The notes under the pieces: model-generated
The model's input: only the letters and a program-made list of their open reading frames with translations
What the model was told of the DNA's origin: nothing
Databases searched by the model: none
Part shown: positions 42,145 through 51,850 of the stretch, piece by piece
How the letters are laid out: each line of letters opens with the position of its first letter
Position numbering within the stretch: the first letter of the stretch is position 1
From: Metellina segmentata
Lineage: Eukaryota; Arthropoda; Arachnida; Araneae; Tetragnathidae
Assembly (NCBI GenBank): GCA_947359465.1
Contig: OX375877.1
Span: forward strand, 27,167,235 to 27,231,234
Length of the DNA: 64,000 nt
Direction of reading: 5' to 3'
Made by a program: the position numbers and the translations under genes

Positions 42145-42845
42145 ACACTACCCTACAATAATGTACCGGACAGCAAGATGTGTCGAAATCGATGGTAACT
42201 CAAAGATGAATTGTTCAAAGTAGCAATTGCCAAAGTATTTTGGCCTTCAAATAGTAATCTGGGGAAAACTGAGAACTTTTATCCTAGCAGTATATACGCT
42301 ACCCTGCAATAATGGAACGGACAGCAAGATGTGATGGTATAAAGGAAATAATGTTGTTGTTGTTGTGTGTTGTTGTTTCTCATGCCTACACTGGCAGACC
42401 AGAGGAGTGCCAGGCCCGTCGAAGACGGCAAGAGGCGAGGGGGTGCGCCTTTCATGTAATTGAGCCCCATTGGGAGGAAGTCCGACTTTGCTCGACATAC
42501 ATGACACATCCGTTTTACAGGATGGCCCCTTTCATACATCCATTCACTCACACATATCGTAATTTAGAATCCAATCAGAGACCGATAACCCCCTGATCAG
42601 GTACCCCCAGTGGTATTGATTTGTTATGGGAACATGGGGGACTTTGTGACCACGACCTATTTAACGTGTCCCAGTCACCATTAGTGAACACGACGGTCTT
42701 TAGCCAGGTCGAAGCGCCTATCTCGCAATCATCAGAATTGCAGACTCCGCCGAGGACAGAACCCACAAACCTTCTGATGCGAGCCCGACGCTCTACCGAC
42801 TGAGCTACCGCGGCTCCTAAAGGAAATAATACATGCTTTAATAGG
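42145..42845 (-). mobile_element. Tc1-like end with IR/DR layout, carrying a SINE1
   Basis: Two direct repeats of 38 bases differ at four positions: ACACTACCCTACAATAATGT... at 42145-42182 and ACGCTACCCTGCAATAATGG... at 42296-42333. They are 113 bases apart, matching the paired transposase sites (DRs) in the inverted repeats of Sleeping Beauty-like Tc1 elements. The spacer and the sequence inward (AAAGGAAATAATACATGC, then TTTAATAGGGGAATGGTCC after the SINE) match the 3' end of the element at 27884, inverted. The transposase is absent here. Confidence 0.75.
42353..42817 (-). mobile_element. SINE1, full-length, tRNA-derived, 465 bp
   Basis: A 13-base target duplication TAAAGGAAATAAT lies at 42340-42352 and 42818-42830. 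The minus strand starts with a tRNA-like head: A box TAGCTCAGTCGG (42796-42807) and a degenerate B box GGGTTCTGTCC (42754-42764). It has a long body and ends in (AAC)n. The 138-codon and 94-codon frames across it are accidental. A near-identical copy is at 55602-56052. The tail resembles the LINE 3' end at 15150. Confidence 0.85.
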
Positions 42846-42884
42846 GGAATGGTCCTCCACGTGCTTGGATCCGCAAACAATTTT

Positions 42885-43005
42885 GGATCTGCAAACTCTC
42901 CAAATCGCCGCCCCAACTCGAGATCTTGACGGTAAAATGAATGCCGTTTCTCTGAATAGCTTCGATGTTTGGAGGGAGATAATTTTTGCAAATACGATGT
43001 AAGAT
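42885..43005 (+). repeat. Dispersed 120-bp repeat (pair with 31650-31770)
   Basis: TCTGCAAACTCTCCAAATCG, CGAGATCTTGACG, TGCCGTTTCTCTGAATAGCT, TCGATGTTTGGAG. Same order as the first copy. Confidence 0.6.
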
Positions 43006-43009
43006 TGTG

Positions 43010-43068
43010 TTTAAGATCTGGTCAGTTTTCTTCTAATGACGAGATCTTTTGCGGGGGCAACCACCAGG
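43010..43068 (-). mobile_element. TTAA-family MITE, one end
   Basis: Read on the minus strand, the end is CCTGGTGGTTGCCCCCGCAA after TTAA (43069-43072), followed by GATCTCGTCATTAGAAGAAA and CTGACCAGATCTTAAA. The other end is lost. Confidence 0.6.
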
Positions 43069-43072
43069 TTAA

Positions 43073-44140
43073 GCATTTTTAGGAATAAATATTTTCTAGT
43101 AGAAATATTACTTTTGAAATATTTATTTTATTCGTTGTGTTTTTATTGCAAATAGGCAAACATGAATAAACAAAAATGACCTTGACATTCCTGAAAACTT
43201 TAATGTACTCACGGGTTCAAAATTTAACTTTCCTATCTTTAATGTAAATAAGTTAAGTAATAGTTTTAATTATATCATGTACCACAATTTGTTATTTATA
43301 TTAAATTTCATGAAAAAAAAAAAGACAGTTAATAAGAAAAACACGGCAACTAAATTTATCAGATGTCTTACACATCGAATTCATAAACTTTTTAGAGAAT
43401 AACACTATTAAAAAAAATTTTGTTCGATACTTGAAATCGGAAATTTTAGAGCATTTAAACGTTTAATAAAGCCTCGTCTCTTAAATGTGATTAAGAATCA
43501 TTTATGGATTCGTAAATCAAATTAAAACAACATCCGTCTGACATCATAATGGTCCAATGCCCGAGAAAATGAAAAGTGAGATTAAAATCGATTATTTCAT
43601 ATAATTCCCGGCTTATGTTCATGGAACTATAACTCAGCAAATAAAATAACTTATTGAGTTCATTCGCAAGAAGTGTGTCAAATCGATTCTTGAAAGAAAT
43701 CGTAACGGAGTTATTGGAATAGAAAATAGGTATGACAACGGAGGCGATTTCATGACAATCGTTAGTTGATAAAAAAACGTACTATAATCTTTTCTCATTG
43801 ACACAATGTCTTAATGTCTCATTGTCGCCTTTTTTGTTTCTTTGTCCTGCGGTCATTTTGGTTTGATACAGTATACCAACTATAGTTTGTATCTAATCTC
43901 TTGTTCTAATCTTCGTTATGCATAAAAGAACTATCGCTTCGATTACTTCGGTTCTCTTTCAAAATTAACTAAACAGAAATCCGTTCCTTGTTTAGAATTT
44001 TACTTTTATAAAATATTAATTAGCATCCGTAATACATTAATTGTCTCTCGTTCAAATTTACTCTAAATTCGCGGATTTAATTAGTAATTTAATTTATTTG
44101 TCAAAAACATACCATTATTTGAAGTACCGACAGAATAAAT
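43073..44140. other. Unassigned interval
   Basis: AT-rich with a somewhat more structured stretch at 43470-43760 (ATTAAAATCGATTATTTCAT and similar homeodomain-like words). No gene. Confidence 0.35.
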
Positions 44141-44144
44141 TTTA

Positions 44145-44234
44145 GGGATTTTTAGAGACATAACAATGTTTAGGGACAATGAGAGGGATTTTTAGGGACA
44201 GAACAATGTTTAAGGACAATGAGAGGGATTTTTA
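44145..44234 (+). repeat. Tandem duplication, 40-bp unit
   Basis: GGGATTTTTAGAGACATAAC and GGGATTTTTAGGGACAGAAC each continue with AATGTTTA(G/A)GGACAATGAGA, followed by a third partial GGGATTTTTA. About 2.2 units. Confidence 0.85.
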
Positions 44235-44249
44235 CTGTAAAGAAACCAA

Positions 44250-44820
44250 ACGGTCTGCGAAGATTTTATTTCTGCTGTCCAATAGCTTTCGCCTGATGCG
44301 TATCGGAGTTACCTAAACTGAGTTTATACCCATTCTGGCAACAGTTAGCGTTTAACCAAATTGGTTTTGTATTGACCAATCAATTATCATATCGCACCCT
44401 TGTAAGAAAGTGACACAAGTCAAAAAAGAAACATTTTGATGTTGTGTCGTTGAAAAATATGTATGAGGTGCCTCATAGTGTTATATTACTATTCTATAGA
44501 ATATAATAGAAGTAACCACCATAAATACGAACCTAAAATTTAAAAGAAGCTTATACTATTTCAATATAAGTCTTATGATATCCTTTAAGTTGAATTTCCT
44601 CAAAATGCTGCAATTTTGAGTTGTGTCGCTTTTCTTGCCGGTGTGCGATATATCAATTCGGAATTTGCTCTTTGGAATATTTTACTGACTAGTTTCTTAA
44701 ATTGTTTCCTAAAAACAAATTCAATTCACGTAACATTCAGAAAACGTATCCCACCGAAACACTATCGTCACGTATATTTAACTTAACTGAAAATGTCTCA
44801 TACTTGAAAAAATGTTCGTG
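44250..44820 (+). repeat. RepA copy interrupted by a MITE
   Basis: CTGCTGTCCAATAGC, CATTCTGGCAACAGTTAGCG and TTGACCAATCAATTATCATA stand before the MITE. ATATCAATTCGGAATTTGCT, CTTTGGAAT, GAAACACTATCGTCACGTAT and GAAAATGTCTCATA stand after it. The order is that of 205-470. Confidence 0.7.
44392..44648 (-). mobile_element. TA-flanked MITE (copy 2), 257 bp
   Basis: The ends are TCGCACCCTTGTAAGAAAGT and, inverted, TCGCACACCGGCAAGAAAAG, between TA at 44390-44391 and 44649-44650. It matches 16094-16678 without the SINE. It sits inside RepA, whose uninterrupted copies (290-345; 47000-46980 inverted) show the target. Confidence 0.8.
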
Positions 44821-45341
44821 CTGTTGTAATAACTATCTGTGTTGTTGTTCATTAAGGGAATAAATAAAAGCAATATTCACATTAGTAAACTTGTAATAAA
44901 TTATTAAGAAGTTGAAAGAAATCCAATTAGTTCCAAAATTATAAATTATTTTCAGACAATCTTGAATTACAAAATATTTACGATTTGCTCATCTGCTTTA
45001 TGCGGAATTAAAAATTCATTTTCGACGAATACATTCAAACATGTATCGGTACAAAGCATATATACTACTGAATGATCCAATTCTTCACATTGTTAGACCT
45101 AAGAAACTGCTACATTTAAATTTTATTTCGAATGCATCGTACCTTTAAACAATGGAACAATCCAAGAATTTTTTATGCAGCCACAAGATTTAAAATTGAT
45201 GAGTATATTTTGCTTTTTAATTTGATGTAAGAAAAATTTGTTCACATCTACTAAAAAGGTATGGAATATTCTCGATTGATTTTCCAAGGATTGTTTGAGT
45301 TAACAGAATCGTTTGCAAATAGAAAAAAATTCATTCTAAGT

Positions 45342-45487
45342 CAGGCCTCGAAATATATTTTTTAATACAGGTGCACAAGGTGTACCTAAGTTTTTAAATT
45401 AGGTGCACAAGTGCGCCTAGCGGGAAAAAATTAGGTGCACAATTTTATTTTCATGTGCACCTGTGCACCCGGGTATTTCGAGCCCTG
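45342..45487 (+). mobile_element. hAT MITE, 146 bp, perfect 8-bp duplication
   Basis: TTCTAAGT flanks it at 45334-45341 and 45488-45495. The termini CAGGCCTCGAAATA and, inverted, CAGGGCTCGAAATA differ at one base. The interior has five or more GGTGCAC/GTGCACC words in both orientations, the usual look of hAT subterminal sites. It is too short to code. The intact duplication and termini suggest a fairly recent insertion. Confidence 0.9.
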
Positions 45488-45495
45488 TTCTAAGT

Positions 45496-46350
45496 TGTCG
45501 CTCTCCTGGAGAAAGAATGATATAGCGAATCTGGCAAAACCTGTATTTTTCTTATTTATGAAATGACACAAGCAAACTTTGTCTGGTTCTTAGAAAACTT
45601 TAATTCGACTTTTAAAGACTTTTCGAAGAATTTGAAATGGCAAGCGAACCACATACCTTGAGGCGACACTAGAGGTACGAAATGCTCGCAAAAAATGAAT
45701 GTTATCCGAGCTAAAGACATGAAATTAGAGGAAACAGGAAACGATTCTTGTCCTGGAAGGTTGGTGAAGTGGCGCATATCTTTAGAAAATGGAGCATGTT
45801 TATTAAGAACAAGAAATGGAGAGTGGTTGTAATTATAGCACGAGGTTTACCTTTTGTCGCAGACGAAGTGAAAGATGGCACTCGGCTATTAAGGAGTTAA
45901 AAGCCTCGAAAGTTTTTAGGTCGGCATTTAAGGACATTTTAAACTGAGTTAGGAGTCAAAAGAGACACCTTAAAGTTGACGAAACTAATTACGGTTTCAA
46001 AGGGAAAATACGTCGTTGTCAGATCTATTTCGCTTTCGAATTTTAAATGGAAGTTACGTACGAAGAAATCAAGCGGGAATTAGAGCTTTTAGTGATTTCT
46101 AAGCCTGCTAGTGTTTTGTTAAAAGTGACGCTATTTAAAATTAAATAGGGAAATTAAATGAGTACAATAACATTTTCTGCGAATGCTTCCAAGGATTGGA
46201 TAGAAGTTCACATTTTGTTGTATTTTGCAGCGTTAAATGGAGGAATGAACTTTCACGATAGCCAATAGGTATGGACCATATCATTAAAATATCAATGACA
46301 CATTTATGACTTAATTGGGACACAGAATGGGATGCACAAATTCTCTGAAT
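45496..46350. other. Unassigned interval
   Basis: No gene or repeat family recognised. Short frames only. Confidence 0.4.
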
Positions 46351-46838
46351 AAATAACACAATGCCAGCAATGTCAGTGTAGTAAAGGACATAGAATCAAT
46401 TGAAAGGGTTCAGCACAGAGCTACAAAAATAATAAAGGGGCTAGCAAATTTCGACTATAATGAACGTTTAAGTAAGCTAAACATGTATACACTGGAAAGA
46501 AGAAGGAGGAGGGGGGATTTGATTCAGCTTTTCAAGTTTGTAAAACAAGGGGACACAGAGGGCTTAAATTTCAATAGGGATAACAGAACAAGGGGTCATG
46601 GGTATAAATTGAATAAGACACATTTTAATCGGGATTTAAGGAAAAACTACTACTTTAATAGGGTAATAGACAGTTGGAACGCGTTGCCAGAAAATATAGT
46701 TAATTCAAAGGGAGTGTACGAATTTAAGATACAATTGGATAGTCAGTGGGAATTGGGGAATTCATAAACAAAGGACCAGCCTTGTTGGGCTCGAGCCTGT
46801 AGCTGGTCGTCAATATTTATATTTGTATTTGTATTTCG
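46351..46838 (+). pseudogene. CR1/L2-like LINE: reverse transcriptase C-terminus and 3' end
   Basis: An open frame from after TAA at 46348 to TAA at 46765-46767 encodes ESIERVQHRATKIIKGLANF, DYNERLSKLNMYTLERRRRR, GDLIQLFKF and then a YYFNRVIDSWNALPENIVNS block. This is the standard C-terminal part of CR1/L2/Jockey-like reverse transcriptases. No stop interrupts it, so it is less decayed than the DNA transposons. The 3' untranslated part has a GGGCTCGAGCCTGTAGC stretch and a TATTTATATTTGTATTTGTA tail. The rest of ORF2 is absent (5' truncation). Confidence 0.85.
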
Positions 46839-47130
46839 CCAAAACCAATTTCAAAGAATAAATACCGAATCGATATATGATAGTTGATTAGTCAACGCCA
46901 TTTAGATTCAACGCCCAAAAGTCGCCCCCCCCCAAACGGCGAAAAACTAAGTTTTAAGGTAACCTCCAAAACCAATTCCAAAGAATAAATACCGAACTGA
47001 TATACTATAGTTGATAGATCAACGCCAATTAAATTAAACGCCAAAAGTCGCCTTCCGAAACGGCGATGAACTAAGTTTTAAGGTAACCCCGATGGGTATC
47101 ACTAGAGAGCATTTGGGTAGCGAAGTAAAA
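46839..47130 (-). repeat. RepA core, two tandem units (127-bp period), inverted
   Basis: Units start CCAAAACCAATTTCAAAGAA (46839) and CCAAAACCAATTCCAAAGAA (46966). Each contains ATACCGAA, GTTGAT, CAACGCC and AACTAAGTTTTAAGGTAACC. They directly follow the LINE 3' end. Confidence 0.7.
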
Positions 47131-48304
47131 TCTTTACTTTTCACGAGATTTGTCTATATGCACTGAAAATCCCCTTCATAAACATTAAATCACTTTCGGA
47201 GTAGGAACATTACTTACAGTTAAATAATTTTATTTATAGTCGCTTTGACGATGCATGGTGCTAATCTGTAATGTAACCGACATGCTTAAAATGTATTCGT
47301 ATGAACATACGAATTTCGCCTCAAATTACGCCATAAATTGTTAAAGGGGTTACCAAAACACTAGCACCTAAACAGAAAACCCTTTCACGAATAGGCATTT
47401 TCAAGGTAAAAGTATTGTTCCCTGAGATTTTAAGTCAATACGTAAGTGTCAATTAGCTAAAGTATTGAATTAAAGTACAAAAGCCACCTTTAAGTGCTTC
47501 ACTTTTCAAGAACCGTTTGTCCATTGTACTTGAACGGAACCTTATAAGTTCGAATGAAATTGGAACATGGTAAAGAAATACTCCACAAAGAAACATCCTT
47601 TACTTTCCCATGTATTTTAAAGGACGGCGCAATTACGCTATTCCCAGTGGCAACGATACTAACAAACTACCGCATTCACTTAAAAAATGACCACCAACTG
47701 GCATTAATTCCAGCTTCCGATACTACGACTTCGAGGTTACAACAGGTTTAAAGACGCGGTCTGACCCATTTCACTCTTTTTGGTACTGCTGGAACCACGT
47801 CTTCGGAAGCGAGCCTTCAAGCAATATGCATTTAGAATCTGACCTTTTTTCCCTCTTTTCGGAACTCATTGGCACGCCTATTAATGGATACCTTTAATGA
47901 AAACAAAACGACTGGCGTTGAACCGATGGAGCGAAAAAAAATAGGAAGTCGTTGCTTTGGCAGACTTTTTGTCTTAAGGCTGTTGACGTCGGTCTCTTTG
48001 ATTGATGCTTAAGGTCTTATGGGAGGAGATGCTGAATCAATGAGCTTATGTTAATTGAAAGGCATGCAGTGAATTGAAATTTCACTTTCGTCTGTCTGTA
48101 TTCATTATGCGATGGACAGTTCGTCTCCAGAGCCCAAATCACTGTTTCCTGCAGTCCGTTATTACAATATATGCGCTACTCTGATAGGGCTTTTAACGAG
48201 GTATTAACTGTCCATTGAAAATCTTAACAGGCAGCCCTCTCTTAAATAAAATGGACTTCCTAAAAAATGTCCCGGTTGGAAGAATAACGGATTAGATAAT
48301 CTAG
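47131..48304. other. Unassigned interval
   Basis: Mixed composition; frames up to 76 codons without a domain. No terminal repeats seen. Confidence 0.4.
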
Positions 48305-48640
48305 AGTTTGAATCCAACAAACACCGTCGTGTACAAAGGGGACTGGTGCACTTTAAATCTGTGGTGGCCTCAAATGTCCTCTCGTTGGCGTGGTGTGGAA
48401 GTTTGGAGAGTGGCGAGTTCGAAACTAGGACCAATCAAAGACCGTCGTGTACGCGGGGATGGTGCACGGGAAATCTATCGTAGCCACAAATGTCGTCGGG
48501 TTGGAGTGGTGTGGAAGTTTGGATAGTTGGGTACCAGCTCACTTGTTGACCTCGTCATTCGACCGTGGATCAAACTCACGAGGTATTGTCCACGGATGGA
48601 TCCCGAACCGCCACCAATAGCCCGGTGTGTTTTTCCATAC
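48305..48640 (+). mobile_element. SINE2 copy with internal duplication
   Basis: The block ACCGTCGTGTACAAAGGGGA, then GGTGCACTTTAAATCTGTGG and GTGTGGAAGTTTGGAGAG, appears twice (48312 and 48441), followed by the usual GACCTCGTCATTCGACCGTG and CCACCAATAGCCCGGTGTGT. Either a dimer or an unequal exchange. Confidence 0.7.
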
Positions 48641-48701
48641 CTACTTATCCGAAAGAACACTCTTAATCAAGCCATGTTTTCTGGAAAAAATTTTGTTTGA
48701 T

Positions 48702-48846
<145 letters not shown>

Positions 48847-49317
48847 CTGCTTTCTCTCGGTTCCCCAACTGTCTCAATGTTAAATGATCATTGCATTTGG
48901 TGATTTTTTTCAACTGTTTCAGACTATTGACGTATTGAGATGCAGATCTTCCCCGATTGATATTTGGAATTTCGATTTTTTTTTCTGATATAATTTTCAG
49001 CTCCTGTATTTCTTTATAACTTTTTCATTTCAAAGTCCTACGAGATCAGAGGGCTCTTCTACTGAATACAGCCTATCCCTTATACTTTTGTCTGGCCCGA
49101 AAGCCTTTCATATTCCGCGTTCCAGATAAATTTACAGCGATAAATATTTTTAGACACTTTTATCGAAAATCAAAAGAACACAAGTACAACACACCCATAG
49201 AAATAACATACCTATGAATCATATAAGAGATTCACAGGTATCGATTATCAGAACACTAAAGTAAATCGAAAAATATTCACTAAAGAGGTTGACTTTTATA
49301 CTGTTGTCGTCCATCCA

Positions 49318-49670
49318 TCTATATATATAAAACACTAACGTACGTGGACCCGAAATCGACGTTATTTGTGTATCGTCGAATGGCAACAAACAACGTAAAT
49401 AAAATAACCCAGATATTCTGAATTCTTGCTGTTTTCAAATAGCCGAGGTCAATTTCTCTGCAAAATAAGGAATTAAATTATAAAATTTATGTTTGAACTG
49501 ACTTTTTATTTCTTCCTTTGATGTAAAAGTAATTTAAACGTAAATTTGCTACCCGGTATCTGGCCACTTCAGAATTTATGTTTACTTTTTTAATTTGATT
49601 TAGAATTCCGTGTTTGGGTATTTGAGTTGACTGCGAGATGTTGCGGACATATTTGAGGATTCCCAAGTAT
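49318..49670 (+). mobile_element. Helitron-like element, 5' end and decayed 3' part
   Basis: TCTATATATATAAAACACTA directly after A (49317) is the usual Helitron 5' wording, followed by a CGAATGGCAACAAACAACGT block. TATTTGAGTTGACTGCGAGA and TGTTGCGGACATATTTGA near 49619-49660 match the 3' region of the element at 60324. The terminal CTRR is lost. Non-coding. Confidence 0.55.
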
Positions 49671-50499
49671 TATAAATATGTGTTCTTTTTGTTAATAAAT
49701 CAATAATGTCTTTGTCAATATCGTTGAAAGTCTTTTGTCGCATTATTCTATTTCAAAATATATTCAGGAAATCGAAATCCAACACGTTTGAATAGATACC
49801 TGCGTGGTTTTTTTTTCAGAATTATGCATTTTTTCAAGGATTGGAATTTTATTTTTGTTTGCATTATGTGTTCCGGTATATTACCTATTGCAGAAATATT
49901 ATTTAGGAGTTAGATTTTAATGATATGTCTATTTCCTGCAAAATATCACTAGACATGGGTAATTTTGTAGCGGTATATGTATATTTCAACCAACTTTCCT
50001 TAAATATTTGATTAAACACGCAATGATTTAAGGAATTGTTTCATAAAATTAAATAAAATATACAAATCAAAACATGTTAAATTACGGTGTGTAAAAAAGT
50101 TAAAAAAAAAAAAAAAGCAATATTACACACCGCCGAGCGCTAGCCGGCGCAGACCGGCAAGTTGTAAATAATGCAACAAAACTTACTGACGTCTATAGTT
50201 TTGATATTGAAAGTTTAATTTAAGTTGATCTTCCTATTTTGTGACAACGCCCAGTATGCGACAGCACACCGCTCAGAATCGGCCCCGTCTTTCCTACCGG
50301 TCCACAGATGCCACCTGTGCACATAATTCTATGGGAGTGTCTTGGGGAGACAAGAGTGGGGGTCGTCAGAGAAGGAAAATGTACTATCAGGGACGGAAAC
50401 TAACTCGAAGGTCACGAGGAAAGGATGCTTTGACTAGCCAGTGTATTCCACTATATTTATCGAATGCAAGAAATCGTGGACCCAACGATAATCTTAGTG
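49671..50499. other. Unassigned interval
   Basis: AT-rich, then a GC-balanced stretch (50130-50500) with a 92-codon frame of no recognised family. An inverted pair ACGGTGTGTAA / TTACACACCG brackets an A run at about 50083-50132. Confidence 0.35.
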
Positions 50500-51150
50500 G
50501 AGTGGTTCCCAAAGTATGATCCACGACAATTTTTAGGGGGTCCAAGAAAACACGCAATATTCGACTAGCCAAAATAGAGAATTTCTTGGAAAAACATTCC
50601 TTTATACTCTTTGATTCTTCCAAGTTCTAAATCTGAATTTCAGAATTTCAGGACGTTCCAGTATTTATTGATTTGAAATAGACCTGAAGTTCAGAATGAC
50701 AGTACTGTTGATTATTAAACAATTATTGTCGAACTGATTCCAAACACTAATCCCTCCATTGTTCATATTAAGAGTGAATATATTTTGATATCCTTAATGT
50801 ACTGTAATTATCCAAATTATAAAAGCACTTTGATTTTGATAATTTTTAATTAATTTATTAGAGTTTGAATGATATTTACAATTTATTTAATTTCAGAATT
50901 ATAGCTTTTCTCCTTCATTCCCGTTTTAGAACTTTAAATTTCCATCACTAATCCTTAGTGTTTTTACCACTTTCTATTTAACATATAGATCTAAACAGAT
51001 CATTGTATATTTCAATATTGCGATGAAAATAAGGATCACTATGGCCTTAAGCAGATTTTAATTTGGCCCATTTAATTTTTAAATCCCAAGGTTTCGCGAA
51101 AATTTATGATTTTTAAGGGGGTTCATGAACTGAAACTTTTGAGAACCCAA
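50500..51150. mobile_element. Possible hAT (Charlie-like) non-autonomous element
   Basis: The left AGTGGTTCCCAAAGTATGAT, CCACGACAATTTTTAGGGGG and the inverted right CTTGGGTTCTCAAAAGTTTC, AGTTCATGAACCCCC fit the TGGTTCYCAAA...GGGGG termini of Charlie-like hATs. No clear 8-bp duplication. AT-rich interior without coding. Confidence 0.45.
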
Positions 51151-51699
51151 GAGGTTGTAGAGGCAATGCTACATCCAGGTACCAACTCAAAACCTGCAAA
51201 GTAAAACAAACATGCGCTAACGTCAGATATTCGATTCTTCGCAATCGCCTCCAAACTGACCACCAATGGCAGCTGTTCTTAGTCTTCTGACGTTCCGATT
51301 GGAACTTTGAAAGTTCTTGTTAGCTAAGCGCATGCAAAAATTAAATACAAAAAGAAGGAATGTTCGTTTTGAATTTTACATTCAATCTAGCTTTCTACCT
51401 AGCAAGCTTTAGACACGCTGACTGTAGAATTACGTTAAATTCTTGTTGATGTAAATAAGCTAATTTCCGAAGTTGTAAATATGTTATAGTAAAGCAATTT
51501 ATATCCATTCTGTCTACATTTCATTACTTACGTAAAACTGGCGTTAGATACATACAAACCACTGGAAGGCGTCTGAAGGCTTTTTGTAAATTATCACTTC
51601 ATAATTAAACATAGTAAGCTTTATATTTGTGTTGTAAAAGCCCATTCGCCACTCTACTATATTACAAGTGAGGTATTGAATAAAGTCGCTCGGTAGATA

Positions 51700-51850
51700 T
51701 ACTTTTATTACTTTTATTTACATTTATTTACATTTTACTTTTGTTTACATTTTATTTTTATTTACATTTCATTTACTTTTATTTACATTTTATTTACTTT
51801 TATTTACATTTTATTAACTCTTATTTACATTTTATTTACATTTTACATCC
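51700..51850 (+). repeat. Minisatellite, TTTATTTACATTTTATTTAC-type
   Basis: About six to seven imperfect units of roughly 20-24 bases built from TTTATTTACATTT. Confidence 0.85.

Noticed and set aside
42754..42817. Candidate tRNA gene
   Set aside because: The A box is good, but the B box is degenerate and the stems do not pair; target duplications show it is a SINE head. Same reasoning for 6635-6695, 7041-7090, 16190-16245 and 56663-56720.
42575..42991. 138-codon minus-strand frame with an AVAQSVERRARIRRFVGSV segment
   Set aside because: It runs along the SINE1 body and tRNA-like head; the same words recur in the second SINE copy at 55811-56056. Not a gene.
50241..50519. 92-codon frame rich in Arg and Ser
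   Set aside because: No domain, no splice or start context, and it overlaps the left end of a probable hAT element.
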